Origin: an uncultured Eubacteriales bacterium
Lineage (GTDB): Bacteria > Bacillota > Clostridia > Christensenellales > UBA1242
Assembly (NCBI GenBank): GCA_948787875.1
Contig: CAQFKO010000022.1
Span: 4,328-22,498 of the forward strand
DNA: 18,171 bases
Direction: 5' to 3'
Under the pieces are notes generated by a model that searched no databases, was not told the DNA's origin, and worked only from the letters and a program-made list of their open reading frames with translations. Numbering within the stretch: position 1 is the stretch's first letter; the number at the start of each line of letters is the position of its first letter. Shown here piece after piece: positions 1 through 7,162 of the stretch. The position numbers and the translations under genes were made by a program.

Positions 1-592
1 GCACGGGTTCAATTACATTTTCTATAATATCATATCTGATTTGATTTGCCGTAAGCTCTTCTTTGTGAGAAACGCTTACCAAAATTGTGTCTATATAAAC
101 AGGTTTGTCGTCTTCATAGCAAACTGATACTTGGCTTTTTGCATCTGCAAAGTATTTGTCGGTTCTTCTTCTGTATTCGTCATAAGTTTTCATAAGCTTG
201 TGAGCAATCATTATTGGCAGAGGCATAAATTCTTTTGTTTCGTTTGTTGCATAGCCATAAACCATTCCCTGATCGTTTGCCTTTAACTCTTCTTTTACCA
301 CCGACTGATTGATGTCGGGGCTTTGTTTTGAAACCTCTTCTATTATGGTGAAATCATTTTTGTAGCCGATTTCTTTAAGTGTTTGCCTTGCAATTTTTGT
401 GTAGTCGATTTTTTCGGTTGTGGTTGCCTCGCCATAAATGAACAGTTTGTCATTTTTTATTGCACACTCAACTGCCATTTGCGCATTTTTATCATTTCTT
501 AAAGCTTCGTCTAAAAATGCATCTGCGATTGTGTCACAAGTTTTGTCTGGGTGTCCTATGTTTACGGACTCGCTTGTTATTATTTTTTTCAT
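1..592 (-). CDS. metK: S-adenosylmethionine synthetase (methionine adenosyltransferase), N-terminal part; gene continues off the left edge
   Basis: MetK makes S-adenosylmethionine from ATP and methionine in the cytoplasm. About 197 codons are visible, starting at ATG 590-592 with an AGGAG ribosome site seven bases upstream. The protein opens MKKIITSESVNIGHPDKTCD, and HPDK is the conserved ATP/methionine-site motif. Later come KQSPDIN (usual QSPDI) and NDQGMVYGYA (usual GAGDQG-MFGYA). The match is clear but divergent: the usual TEGHPDK reads NIGHPDK and GAGDQG reads KANDQG. The gene stands alone behind its own promoter, a SAM-I riboswitch and a terminator, which independently supports the call and shows feedback control by SAM. 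The C-terminal half is outside the window. Confidence 0.95.
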   Translation of the reverse strand, partial: MKKIITSESVNIGHPDKTCDTIADAFLDEALRNDKNAQMAVECAIKNDKLFIYGEATTTEKIDYTKIARQTLKEIGYKNDFTIIEEVSKQSPDINQSVVKEELKANDQGMVYGYATNETKEFMPLPIMIAHKLMKTYDEYRRRTDKYFADAKSQVSVCYEDDKPVYIDTILVSVSHKEELTANQIRYDIIENVIEPV

Positions 593-621
593 AAGTTTCT
601 CCTAAAAATTTTTTCCATTTC

Positions 622-649
622 AAAAATAAAAGCCCCTTAAAAAAGGGGC
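622..649 (-). terminator. Intrinsic terminator of the metK SAM riboswitch
   Basis: On the minus strand a GCCCCTT/AAGGGGC stem with a four-base loop is followed directly by a T-rich run. It lies between the riboswitch aptamer and the metK ribosome site, so it is the expression platform: termination when SAM is bound, read-through when it is not. I did not find a convincing antiterminator partner by eye. Confidence 0.9.
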
Positions 650-661
650 GTTGCTTTTGTT

Positions 662-757
662 CTATTATCCCATAGAAGTCAAGCGTTAGCACCTTTCCTT
701 TTGGTAGGTTGCTGTGTGGTCAACAGGCTTGTCCCTCGCACACTCTTTATGGATAAA
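662..757 (-). promoter_or_regulatory. SAM-I (S-box) riboswitch aptamer upstream of metK
   Basis: Read on the minus strand, the S-box landmarks appear in order: P1 5' arm TTATCCATA, AGAG, GAGGGA, GCC, then ACAGCAACC, AAGGTGCTAA, and the P1 3' arm TATGGGATAA, which pairs with the 5' arm apart from one bulged G. In known SAM-I riboswitches SAM binding stabilises P1 and favours the downstream terminator. The position between a consensus promoter and metK fits exactly. Confidence 0.95.
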
Positions 758-760
758 TGT

Positions 761-789
761 ATTTTAACACAATGGATTTGTTTTTTCAA
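761..789 (-). promoter_or_regulatory. metK promoter
   Basis: TTGAAA, a 17-base spacer, then TAAAAT on the minus strand. The predicted transcription start near 754 falls at the first pairing bases of the riboswitch P1 stem. This is the usual arrangement for a SAM-I leader. Confidence 0.8.
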
Positions 790-799
790 TTGTTTTTTG

Positions 800-1405
800 T
801 TATTTTTCAAAAAACGAAAAATCATTTTCCGTATTATATTTATTTTTATATTTTTGATTCAATGCAAAAAGTTCTGCTCTGCTAAACAAACTTTTTAAAA
901 ATTCTTCGTCGATTTCCGGAAAGTCTTTTACTTTGAAATGCTTAAACGCATTAAACATTAAAAACAAAAGATAGCGATTTTCTTCCACAAAATCTGTAAT
1001 TTCCTTAGTTTGAATATCGTTTGGCTTTGCCTCGTTTTTTCTTTCTTTATACAGATAAACAAGTCCACTGTTTTGATCTGATTTTAATGAAATCGCCGGG
1101 CTTCTTGTATTGCTTATTTTTGAATAACCGTTTGTTCTCCAAATATGAAAATGTGCGTCTGCATTTTGATGTCTGTCTATCTCTAACATATAGGTGTGCG
1201 ACAACGGATAAGTATAGTTATAAAAAAGATTTTCTTCTTGTAAGTCTTGCAACATTTGTTTGTCTGTGCCACCAAAAAGATTTATTCTGATAAAAGTGCT
1301 TCCTGTGTTATTTTTGATTTTTGCCCTATGCTTTTTTGCATAAAACAAACTTCTGTATTGTTGCATATTTGACTTGTTATTTTTGTGTGCTCTGTATCTT
1401 TTCAT
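800..1405 (-). CDS. Hypothetical protein, 201 aa, family not recognised
   Basis: I do not recognise this protein. It is a 201-residue soluble protein with no signal peptide or membrane segment. The N-terminus is very basic (KRYRAHKNNK..., KKHRAKIK), suggesting possible nucleic-acid contact. The centre has an H-x-H cluster, NADAHFHIWR (about residues 81-90), and a helix TKEITDFVEENRYLLFLMFNAF (about 133-154). The H-x-H followed by a 'FVEENR-LL' helix is loosely reminiscent of DUF4160-type small proteins, but this is only a resemblance and I would not transfer the name. The ATG has a good AAGAGGT site five bases upstream and a clean promoter 20-45 bases upstream. No terminator is visible before the metK promoter, so some read-through into the metK leader is possible. 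Confidence 0.8.
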   Translation of the reverse strand: MKRYRAHKNNKSNMQQYRSLFYAKKHRAKIKNNTGSTFIRINLFGGTDKQMLQDLQEENLFYNYTYPLSHTYMLEIDRHQNADAHFHIWRTNGYSKISNTRSPAISLKSDQNSGLVYLYKERKNEAKPNDIQTKEITDFVEENRYLLFLMFNAFKHFKVKDFPEIDEEFLKSLFSRAELFALNQKYKNKYNTENDFSFFEK

Positions 1406-1422
1406 AAGTACCTCTTATTAAC

Positions 1423-1451
1423 AATATATCATAGTAATATTAAATTTTCAA
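1423..1451 (-). promoter_or_regulatory. Promoter of the 201-aa hypothetical gene
   Basis: TTGAAA, 17-base spacer, TATATT on the minus strand. The predicted start is just upstream of the AAGAGGT ribosome site. Confidence 0.7.
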
Positions 1452-1513
1452 GACACAATCAAAATTTTGATTTATTTTTTGTAACAACAAAAAACGCAAC
1501 AATATAAAAAAAC

Positions 1514-1540
1514 AAGGTGTTATGACACGCATAATACCTT
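1514..1540. terminator. Hairpin terminator downstream of exonuclease III, usable on both strands
   Basis: AAGGTGTTATG and CATAATACCTT form an 11-bp stem (one G-T wobble) around a five-base loop. An A-run on the left and ATTTTTT on the right give a T-tract in either direction. It lies 24 bases beyond the stop of the minus-strand exonuclease gene, so its main job is to end the DNPH1-xth transcript. Confidence 0.85.
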
Positions 1541-1564
1541 ATTTTTTGAGCATTTTTGCATTTT

Positions 1565-2314
1565 TTATAAATCAATCTCCAATTTTATTGGAGCATGGTC
1601 ACTGCCAAAAATCTGAGTTTTTATTTCGCTGGATAAAAGCTTTTCTTTCAAATCTTCGGAAATCAAAAAGTAATCAAGTCGCCAACCAACATTGTTTGCT
1701 CTGGCGTTAAAGCGATAACTCCACCAAGAAAACTCTTGCTTTTGGGGGTTTAAAAATCTGAATGAATCAACAAAACCACTGTTTAAAAGTATTGTCATTT
1801 TGGTTCTTTCTTCAATTGTGTAGCCTGCATTTTTTTCATTTGACTTTGGATTTTTTATATCAATTTCGCAGTGAGCAACATTTAAGTCGCCTGTGTAGAT
1901 CACCGATTTTTTTGAACTTAAATTACACAAATATTGTCTTATATCGTCTTCAAATTCCATTCTGAAATCAAGCCTTTTTAACCCCTCTCCCGAGTTTGGA
2001 ACATAACAGCAAACAAAATAAAAATCTTCAAATTCAAGTGTTATTATTCTGCCCTCGTCATTATATTTTTCGTCTATTCCAAAAGCAACACTTTGTGGCT
2101 TGATTTTGCTATAAACAAGTGTGCCAGAATATCCCTTTTTTATTGCACTGCTCATATAATGATAGTAGCCGTCTTTTGAAATTTCTGCTTGACCCTCTTG
2201 CATTTTTGTTTCTTGAATACAGAATATATCTGCATCTTCATTTTTAAAAAATTCGTCAAAGCCCTTTGCCATTACCGCTCTGAGACCGTTTACATTCCAA
2301 CTGATAAGTTTCAT
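1565..2314 (-). CDS. xth: Exodeoxyribonuclease III / AP endonuclease (ExoA/XthA family)
   Basis: This 249-residue protein is the usual length for ExoIII-type enzymes, which cut the DNA backbone at abasic sites and degrade 3' ends in base-excision repair. The Mg-dependent endonuclease/exonuclease/phosphatase fold motifs are all present: WNVNG with Asn7, IQETK with Glu35, YVPNSG with Tyr104, GDLNVAH with Asp143 and Asn145, WRLDYF with Asp214, and the catalytic SDHAPI with Asp239-His240. The ATG is preceded by AAGGAAA. It lies 16 bases after the DNPH1-like gene on the same strand, so the two are very probably co-transcribed. A strong hairpin follows the stop. Confidence 0.96.
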   Translation of the reverse strand: MKLISWNVNGLRAVMAKGFDEFFKNEDADIFCIQETKMQEGQAEISKDGYYHYMSSAIKKGYSGTLVYSKIKPQSVAFGIDEKYNDEGRIITLEFEDFYFVCCYVPNSGEGLKRLDFRMEFEDDIRQYLCNLSSKKSVIYTGDLNVAHCEIDIKNPKSNEKNAGYTIEERTKMTILLNSGFVDSFRFLNPQKQEFSWWSYRFNARANNVGWRLDYFLISEDLKEKLLSSEIKTQIFGSDHAPIKLEIDL

Positions 2315-2330
2315 AATTTTTCCTTTGTGA

Positions 2331-2741
2331 TTATTTTATTTTGTCTATTAGTTCCAAAACTTCTGACAAGTTTGTGTAATACATAAAATTTATGTTTGGA
2401 TTGCCCATTATCATTGCGGAAGTTCTTTTGACCTTGTTTTTGTTTGCAACCGCATAGATTGGCTTTTTGTTTGCCTCGGCAAATCCCAGCTCATAGCCCA
2501 CGCCGTGTGAAGTTTGCGAAACTTCGGCAAATACAAAGTCAGACTGCATGATCATATTAATATCTTTGTTATAAATTTCTTTGTCGCTTTTGTCTTGCTC
2601 CCCCATTTCGGTTAATTCGCCGTTTGCAACAAACTCCGACAAAACCTCAAATCTTTCTTTTAGCTTGCCAATAATAATTTTATAATCTTCAATATCTCTT
2701 CTTCCGCCCGTGATTGAGCCGGCAAAGTATACCTTTTTCAT
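2331..2741 (-). CDS. DNPH1-like 2'-deoxynucleoside 5'-phosphate N-hydrolase (nucleoside 2-deoxyribosyltransferase superfamily)
   Basis: The 136-residue protein starts MKKVYFAGSITGGRRD, matching the VYFxGSIxGGRxD opening of human DNPH1 (Rcl). It also has LSEFVAN, EIYNKDINMIMQSDFVFAEV, the hallmark SHGVGYELGFA, and KRTSAMIMGN. Tyr5, Asp60 and Glu84 match the expected Tyr/Asp/Glu active site. DNPH1 enzymes cleave the glycosidic bond of deoxynucleoside monophosphates; the human enzyme acts on 5-hydroxymethyl-dUMP. The exact substrate here is inferred. The ATG at 2739-2741 was chosen over an upstream in-frame ATG at 2823-2825 because AAGAGGTG precedes it and homology begins there. A TATAAT lies at 2757-2762 but I see no good -35. 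It is followed 16 bases later by exonuclease III. Confidence 0.88.
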   Translation of the reverse strand: MKKVYFAGSITGGRRDIEDYKIIIGKLKERFEVLSEFVANGELTEMGEQDKSDKEIYNKDINMIMQSDFVFAEVSQTSHGVGYELGFAEANKKPIYAVANKNKVKRTSAMIMGNPNINFMYYTNLSEVLELIDKIK

Positions 2742-2876
2742 ATGCACCTCTTTTCTATTATATATTAGCATATAATTTGCATTTGAAAAACAATTTTTTT
2801 GAAAATACAAAATATTTTGATACATCTTTTTAAATTTGTTGATTTTGCACTGAAAATTATACTAGTTGCACTTAAT

Positions 2877-2905
2877 TTGACAAAATCACAAAAATTTGCT
2901 ATAAT
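2877..2905 (+). promoter_or_regulatory. Consensus promoter of the glgBA unit
   Basis: Perfect TTGACA, 17-base spacer, perfect TATAAT. The predicted start is near 2912, giving a leader of about 40 bases before glgB. Such an unmodified consensus suggests strong, largely constitutive transcription unless a repressor acts. No clear operator is visible. Confidence 0.88.
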
Positions 2906-2922
2906 GACTAAGTTAAATAAGC

Positions 2923-2951
2923 AAGGAGCTATATTTTTTATATAAAATTTT
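2923..2951 (+). promoter_or_regulatory. Displaced ribosome site of glgB
   Basis: AAGGAG at 2923-2928 is 23 bases from the glgB ATG, against 5-10 elsewhere in the window. The intervening stretch is only A and T after the first three bases. It contains ATTTT and AAAAT arms (2933-2948) that could fold into a weak hairpin and bring the site closer. No nearer in-frame start exists because TAA lies at 2943-2945. Confidence 0.45.
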
Positions 2952-4859
2952 ATGAAAACTGATATAAGATTAAATAAACTTGAACATGGCGAAGATTATA
3001 GTGTTTATGAATATCTTGGCTGTCATCTTGCTAGCAAAGGCGGAAAGTCCGGAGCATTTTTTAGAGCGTTTGCACCTAATGCCAAAGCGATTTATGTTGT
3101 GGGCGACTTTAATGATTGGGACAAATCCGCTCACCCACTAAAAAGAGTTAAAAACTCTAATGTTTGGGAAGTTTTTGTTGAAAAAGCAAAAAATCTTCAA
3201 AGATACAAATTTATTGTTGTTGACGAAGACAACAACGAGGTTACAAAATGTGACCCTTATGCCTTTTATGCCGAATCTCAACAAGTTCAAAAAGATTTTT
3301 CCGCAATAATTTATGACCTTTCGGGCTATAAGTGGAAAGACAGCAAGTGGTTTAATGCCGAAAAAGACAAAAATTTGCTTGAATCACCTATGAATATTTA
3401 TGAGGTTAATCTTAATACTTGGAAAAGGCACAGCGACGGAAGCTATTACACTTATCGTGAACTTGCAACTACCCTTGTGCAATATTGCAAGCGCATGGGT
3501 TACACTCATATCGAAATTATGCCTATTTCTGAATATCCTTATGAGGTTTCTTGGGGTTATCAAATCACAGGATACTACGCCGTTACCAGCAGATTCGGAA
3601 AACCAAAAGACTTTATGCATTTTGTGGAAAAGTGCCATGAGGCAGGAATCGGCGTTATTTTGGATTGGGTTCCGGGGCACTTTATTAAAGACGACTTTGG
3701 GCTTATTGAATGGGATGGCACTTGCCTATATGAAAGTCCTAAGTGGGACAGAAAGTTGCAACTTGCTTGGGGCACAAGAATTTTTGACTACGAAAATCCT
3801 TATGTTGTGCAATTTTTGATTGCCTCTGCCCTGTTTTATATGCGAACTTATCACCTTGACGGTATAAGAGTTGACGCTGTGTCTTCTGTTTTATATCTTG
3901 ATTTTAGCAGAAATGCAGACGAATGGCTTCCAAACTCAGACGGAAGCAATAAAAACTATGCGGGTGCTGAATTCTTTAAAAAACTTAACAATGCCGTGTT
4001 TGGTGAGTTTCCTAACGCTATTATGATTGCCGAAGAGTGTACCTCTTGGCCTATGGTTACAAGACCAACCAGCGTGGGCGGACTTGGCTTTAACTTTAAA
4101 TGGAATATTGGTTGGATTAACGATATTTGGGAATACACCTCTATGGACCCATATTTCAGACAATTTCACCACGATATTATTACCCACTCTATTGATTATT
4201 GTTTTAATGAAAACTTTATTCTTCCTGTTAATCATGACGAGGTGTCTAATGGAAGGCACTCGCTTATCGGAAAAATGAACGGCGACTTTAACTTTAAAAC
4301 AAAAATTGACCTTTGCAGAGCATTCTTTTTGTATATGTATATGCACCCCGGCAAAAAACTTGTTTTTATGGGTTGCGAAATCGGCGAACTTCAAGAATGG
4401 AATTGGGACAGGGTTTTGAACTTTGTTTTGCTTAAATCCGAAAAAAACAAAAAACTTTATAAATTTGTTCAAACTCTTAATCACCTTTATCTTGAAAGTC
4501 CCGAAATGTATGAACGCGACTTTGACCCTACCGGCTATGAATGGCTTGTTCGTGATGATAACAAAAATTGCGTTAATGCCTTTAAGCGTTACTCAAAAAG
4601 CGGAAGCTATTATATTTGCGTTTGCAACTTTTCGCCTTATCGAATTCCAGATTATGTGCTTGGTGTGGACGAACATGGTTGCTATGAAGAAATAATAACA
4701 ACCGATGATTCAGACTTTGGCGGAACTGACGAACATAACAGTTTAATGTATTCGTCTATTATGAACAAAAACGGAAAAACCAACGCCATTAGGCTGAATT
4801 TGCCAGCAAACTCTGCTATGATTATTAAAAAAGTTGATAAAAACAAAGAAGAAAACTAA
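2952..4859 (+). CDS. glgB: 1,4-alpha-glucan branching enzyme
   Basis: This 635-residue GH13 enzyme makes the alpha-1,6 branches of glycogen. An N-terminal CBM48 module (about residues 33-108: GAFFRAFAPNAK, VVGDFNDWD, RYKFIV, DPYAFYAE) precedes the TIM barrel. The four GH13 regions are present: DWVPGHF (Asp238), HLDGIRVDAV with nucleophile Asp308, MIAEE with the acid/base Glu at 361-362, and LPVNHDE with Asp429. The branching-enzyme signatures SLIGKMNGD and the ending FDPTGYEWL are also seen. Small departures from the usual sequence are NHDEVSNGR for SHDEVVHGK and EWNWDRVLNF for EWNHDRSLDW. It is the first gene of a two-gene glycogen unit, 86 bases ahead of glgA, behind a consensus promoter but with an oddly distant ribosome site. 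Confidence 0.95.
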   Translation: MKTDIRLNKLEHGEDYSVYEYLGCHLASKGGKSGAFFRAFAPNAKAIYVVGDFNDWDKSAHPLKRVKNSNVWEVFVEKAKNLQRYKFIVVDEDNNEVTKCDPYAFYAESQQVQKDFSAIIYDLSGYKWKDSKWFNAEKDKNLLESPMNIYEVNLNTWKRHSDGSYYTYRELATTLVQYCKRMGYTHIEIMPISEYPYEVSWGYQITGYYAVTSRFGKPKDFMHFVEKCHEAGIGVILDWVPGHFIKDDFGLIEWDGTCLYESPKWDRKLQLAWGTRIFDYENPYVVQFLIASALFYMRTYHLDGIRVDAVSSVLYLDFSRNADEWLPNSDGSNKNYAGAEFFKKLNNAVFGEFPNAIMIAEECTSWPMVTRPTSVGGLGFNFKWNIGWINDIWEYTSMDPYFRQFHHDIITHSIDYCFNENFILPVNHDEVSNGRHSLIGKMNGDFNFKTKIDLCRAFFLYMYMHPGKKLVFMGCEIGELQEWNWDRVLNFVLLKSEKNKKLYKFVQTLNHLYLESPEMYERDFDPTGYEWLVRDDNKNCVNAFKRYSKSGSYYICVCNFSPYRIPDYVLGVDEHGCYEEIITTDDSDFGGTDEHNSLMYSSIMNKNGKTNAIRLNLPANSAMIIKKVDKNKEEN

Positions 4860-4870
4860 ATTTTTTTAAC

Positions 4871-4945
4871 AAGGAGAACCAATTTTAAAATTTTTAAACA
4901 CTGCTGATATTTTTTGACCAAACAGTTTGAAAATTTTATGCTATT
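4871..4945 (+). promoter_or_regulatory. glgB-glgA intergenic stretch: orphan AAGGAG, AAAATTTT direct repeat and candidate internal promoter
   Basis: AAGGAG (4871-4876) has no ATG, GTG or TTG within reach, and an in-frame TGA at 4928-4930 blocks any link to glgA. AAAATTTT occurs at 4887-4894 and again at 4930-4937, bracketing about 35 bases. TTGACC (4914-4919), a 17-base spacer and TATGCT (4937-4942) form a plausible sigma-A promoter ending just four bases before the glgA ATG. The arrangement would fit an insertion between a ribosome site and its gene, replaced by a promoter giving a nearly leaderless mRNA. Confidence 0.45.
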
Positions 4946-6388
4946 ATGGACGAAAACAAAAAAGAAAAAATCGATATTTTGTTTGTGAGCAGTGAGTGTG
5001 ACCCATTTTGCTCACGCGGAGGACTTTCTGATTTCAGCCACTCCATTCCCAAATATTTAAACCGAAAAGAAAATGTGGATATTCGCGTGGTGCTTCCTAA
5101 TTATGGTTGTATTCCGAAAGAATTTTCCGAAAACTTTGAGCTTGTCGGCGAAAGAACGGTTGAACTTACTTGGAGAAAGGAATATTGCGGTATTTTGGAA
5201 TATGAATATGACGGAATAACCTATTATTTTATAGATAACAAGCAATATTTTGACCGTGAAAAAATTTATGGATATGGTGACGATGTTGAAAGATTCAGCT
5301 TTTTTAGCAAAGCTGTGCTGGATATGCTTCCTATCATTAACTTTTTCCCCGATATTATTCACACTAACGATTGGCAAACGGGCATTGTTTGTGCATTTTT
5401 AAAAATGCTTGCTTGGCAAAACCCTAAATACGAACACATCAAAACGGTTTTGACCGTTCATAACTTTACCTTTCAGGGCAAAGCAAATCTTAATGTAGTT
5501 CGCGACCTGCTTGGAATAGAAGAAAAATTTACTTACCTTTTTGATGCATATGGCAGTGCAAACATTCTTAAAGCAAGCCTTCTTTGCGCAGACCAAATTG
5601 TTACCGTTAGCGAAACCTATAAACAAGAGGTTAAAAACAATCAACACGGTTGCGGAATTTCATTTGTTCTTGACGAAATCGAACACAAATTCACTGCCGT
5701 AACAAACGGTGTGGACTATGAAATTTATGATCCGGAAAAAGATAAAAATTTATACCTTAACTATAACAAAGACAATGCCATTGAAGTAAGAAAGCAAATA
5801 AAAGCAAAACTTCAAGAAGAAATGGGGCTTGATGTTGACGAAAATTCACCGCTCTATTTGTTTGTAAGTATTTTAGAACAAGGAAAAGGCATTGAACTTA
5901 TGTCGGCAACCATCAGAAAATATCTTTCTAACGGGGCTCAACTTATTGCAATGGGCTATGGTAATCCCGAATATGTTAACTTTTTTGTTAACCTTCAATC
6001 TGAATTTCCAACAAAGGTGCACTATTATTCGGGCTATAATCACACAAGTCTCAGAAATATGTTTGCCGGTTGCGATTTCTTTTTAAGCCTTAAAACCATG
6101 GAGCCTTGCGGACTTTTCCCTCTTGTTGCAAGCAAATACGGTTGTCAGCCAATTGTTTATCTTACGGGCGGAATCACAGATAACTTTACTGATTTTAAAT
6201 ATAACGGCGGAAACGGTTATGTGCTTAAAGAATATAGTGCAGAAGCGCTTGACGAACTTGCCGCAAGAACAATCAGACACTTTGAAAACAAAGAAAAATC
6301 AGATGCACATGTGATTACGGTTATGGAACAAGATTTTGATATTGCCAGCTGCGTTAATGGCTATCTTGAACTTTATGAAAAAATGTAA
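4946..6388 (+). CDS. glgA: Glycogen synthase (GT5), divergent donor site
   Basis: The 480-residue protein has the normal length and two-Rossmann layout of bacterial glycogen synthases, which add glucose from ADP-glucose to the glucan chain. Visible motifs are ILFVSSECDPF at the N-terminus, HTNDWQTG (Asp142), TVHNFTFQG (His172), AVTNGVD, and MEPCGL with Glu386 at the catalytic pocket, then LTGGITDNF. Two usually fixed donor contacts differ: KTGGL is SRGGL (residues 23-27), replacing the E. coli Lys15 equivalent with Ser, and S-R-L-xxQKG is SILEQGKG (308-315), replacing the Arg300 equivalent with Ile; the Lys305 equivalent is kept as Lys314. There is no Shine-Dalgarno within 20 bases of the ATG. 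It follows glgB; no glgC is in view, so the sugar donor is inferred from family. Confidence 0.92.
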   Translation: MDENKKEKIDILFVSSECDPFCSRGGLSDFSHSIPKYLNRKENVDIRVVLPNYGCIPKEFSENFELVGERTVELTWRKEYCGILEYEYDGITYYFIDNKQYFDREKIYGYGDDVERFSFFSKAVLDMLPIINFFPDIIHTNDWQTGIVCAFLKMLAWQNPKYEHIKTVLTVHNFTFQGKANLNVVRDLLGIEEKFTYLFDAYGSANILKASLLCADQIVTVSETYKQEVKNNQHGCGISFVLDEIEHKFTAVTNGVDYEIYDPEKDKNLYLNYNKDNAIEVRKQIKAKLQEEMGLDVDENSPLYLFVSILEQGKGIELMSATIRKYLSNGAQLIAMGYGNPEYVNFFVNLQSEFPTKVHYYSGYNHTSLRNMFAGCDFFLSLKTMEPCGLFPLVASKYGCQPIVYLTGGITDNFTDFKYNGGNGYVLKEYSAEALDELAARTIRHFENKEKSDAHVITVMEQDFDIASCVNGYLELYEKM

Positions 6389-6392
6389 TAAA

Positions 6393-6420
6393 AAAACACC
6401 CTTTAAACTTTGGGTGTTTT
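6393..6420. terminator. Bidirectional terminator between glgA and the S51 peptidase operon
   Basis: AAAACACCC and GGGTGTTTT form a 9-bp stem around a ten-base loop, with A-runs on the left and T-runs on the right. It is five bases past the glgA stop and 13 bases from the stop of the converging minus-strand gene, so it can end both transcripts. Confidence 0.88.
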
Positions 6421-6432
6421 TGTTTTGATATT

Positions 6433-7146
6433 TTACATATATTGCGGTTGTTTTTTTGTAAACGGAATTTTTGACCAATCATAAGTTAATATTTTTTGAG
6501 TTTGAATATCGCCGTTTTGATAAATTATTTGATTGTTGCCAAGCACAACATAGTCTTGTTTGTTATAAATTTTTCTATCTTTTAAATAATCGCCATAAAA
6601 CTCTTTGTTTAAAATTCTCCAATTTTGGCTTCCATCGATTTGCTCTTCTCCCCAAAGCAAGCGATATTTGCTGCAATGAACAAAAATCATTTTGCTTACC
6701 CAGCCAAAGCCATTTAGTGCATCTTTTCCATAAAGTGATTTTAAGTCAACATCATATGGCTCGCTTCTGAGCGTCCACGAGGTGTCATTTCCCGCAATCA
6801 GCGCTCCCGCACTTTGACCGATATATAACACGTCTTGATTTTCCACCAAGTCTTTTATCAAATTAAATTGATTGTATTTTTTTAAATAATGCAACAGTTT
6901 TGTGGCATTTCCGCCCCTAACATAAAGCATATCTATTTTGCAATTATTTTTAAAGTTTGGCGTTAAATCTTTTACCTTTATTCCAAGTTCAAAAAGTTTG
7001 TCTTTTACTCTGCTTTTATACATATTCTCGTCGTCTTCACTTGCATAGCCAATAAAAAGACAGGTTTTTTCGTTTGTGTTATCAAAAAATTTGTTTAAAT
7101 ATTTTATGCCAATGCCATAAAAATCCGAACATAATAATAATTTCAT
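6433..7146 (-). CDS. Peptidase family S51 (dipeptidase E / PepE-like) serine hydrolase
   Basis: This 237-residue protein has the S51 layout: an N-terminal Rossmann-like strand (MKLLLCSDF), CLFIGYAS near 29-36, DMLYVRGGNATKLL at 72-85 (usual GGNxxxLL), and the nucleophile elbow YIGQSAGALIAG with Ser112. VHCSKYR around His157 is the likely base region. Family members are cytoplasmic dipeptidases preferring N-terminal Asp (PepE) or related cyanophycinases; the substrate here cannot be told from sequence. The ATG has AAGGAA upstream and lies 16 bases after greA, so it is the last gene of an SDR-greA-peptidase operon. It ends at a shared terminator. Confidence 0.82.
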   Translation of the reverse strand: MKLLLCSDFYGIGIKYLNKFFDNTNEKTCLFIGYASEDDENMYKSRVKDKLFELGIKVKDLTPNFKNNCKIDMLYVRGGNATKLLHYLKKYNQFNLIKDLVENQDVLYIGQSAGALIAGNDTSWTLRSEPYDVDLKSLYGKDALNGFGWVSKMIFVHCSKYRLLWGEEQIDGSQNWRILNKEFYGDYLKDRKIYNKQDYVVLGNNQIIYQNGDIQTQKILTYDWSKIPFTKKQPQYM

Positions 7147-7162
7147 TTTATTTCCTTTTATT

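Noticed and set aside
701..898. 65-codon plus-strand frame
   Set aside because: It runs antisense through the SAM riboswitch, the metK promoter and the end of the hypothetical gene; composition is low-complexity Phe/Ile/Lys.
2742..2825. 28-codon N-terminal extension of the DNPH1-like protein
   Set aside because: Low-complexity, contains the likely promoter region, and the internal ATG has the proper ribosome site and begins the homology.
3400..3819. 139-codon plus-strand frame
   Set aside because: Out-of-frame reading of glgB without a ribosome site.
3936..4484. 182-codon open frame on the minus strand
   Set aside because: It lies wholly inside glgB, whose GH13 motifs are unambiguous, and has no protein-family features; it is a shadow.
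4938..4988. Sixteen-codon frame starting at the AAAATTTTATG before glgA
   Set aside because: Overlaps the start of glgA out of frame, has no ribosome site, and codes mostly lysines; kept only as part of the initiation oddity.
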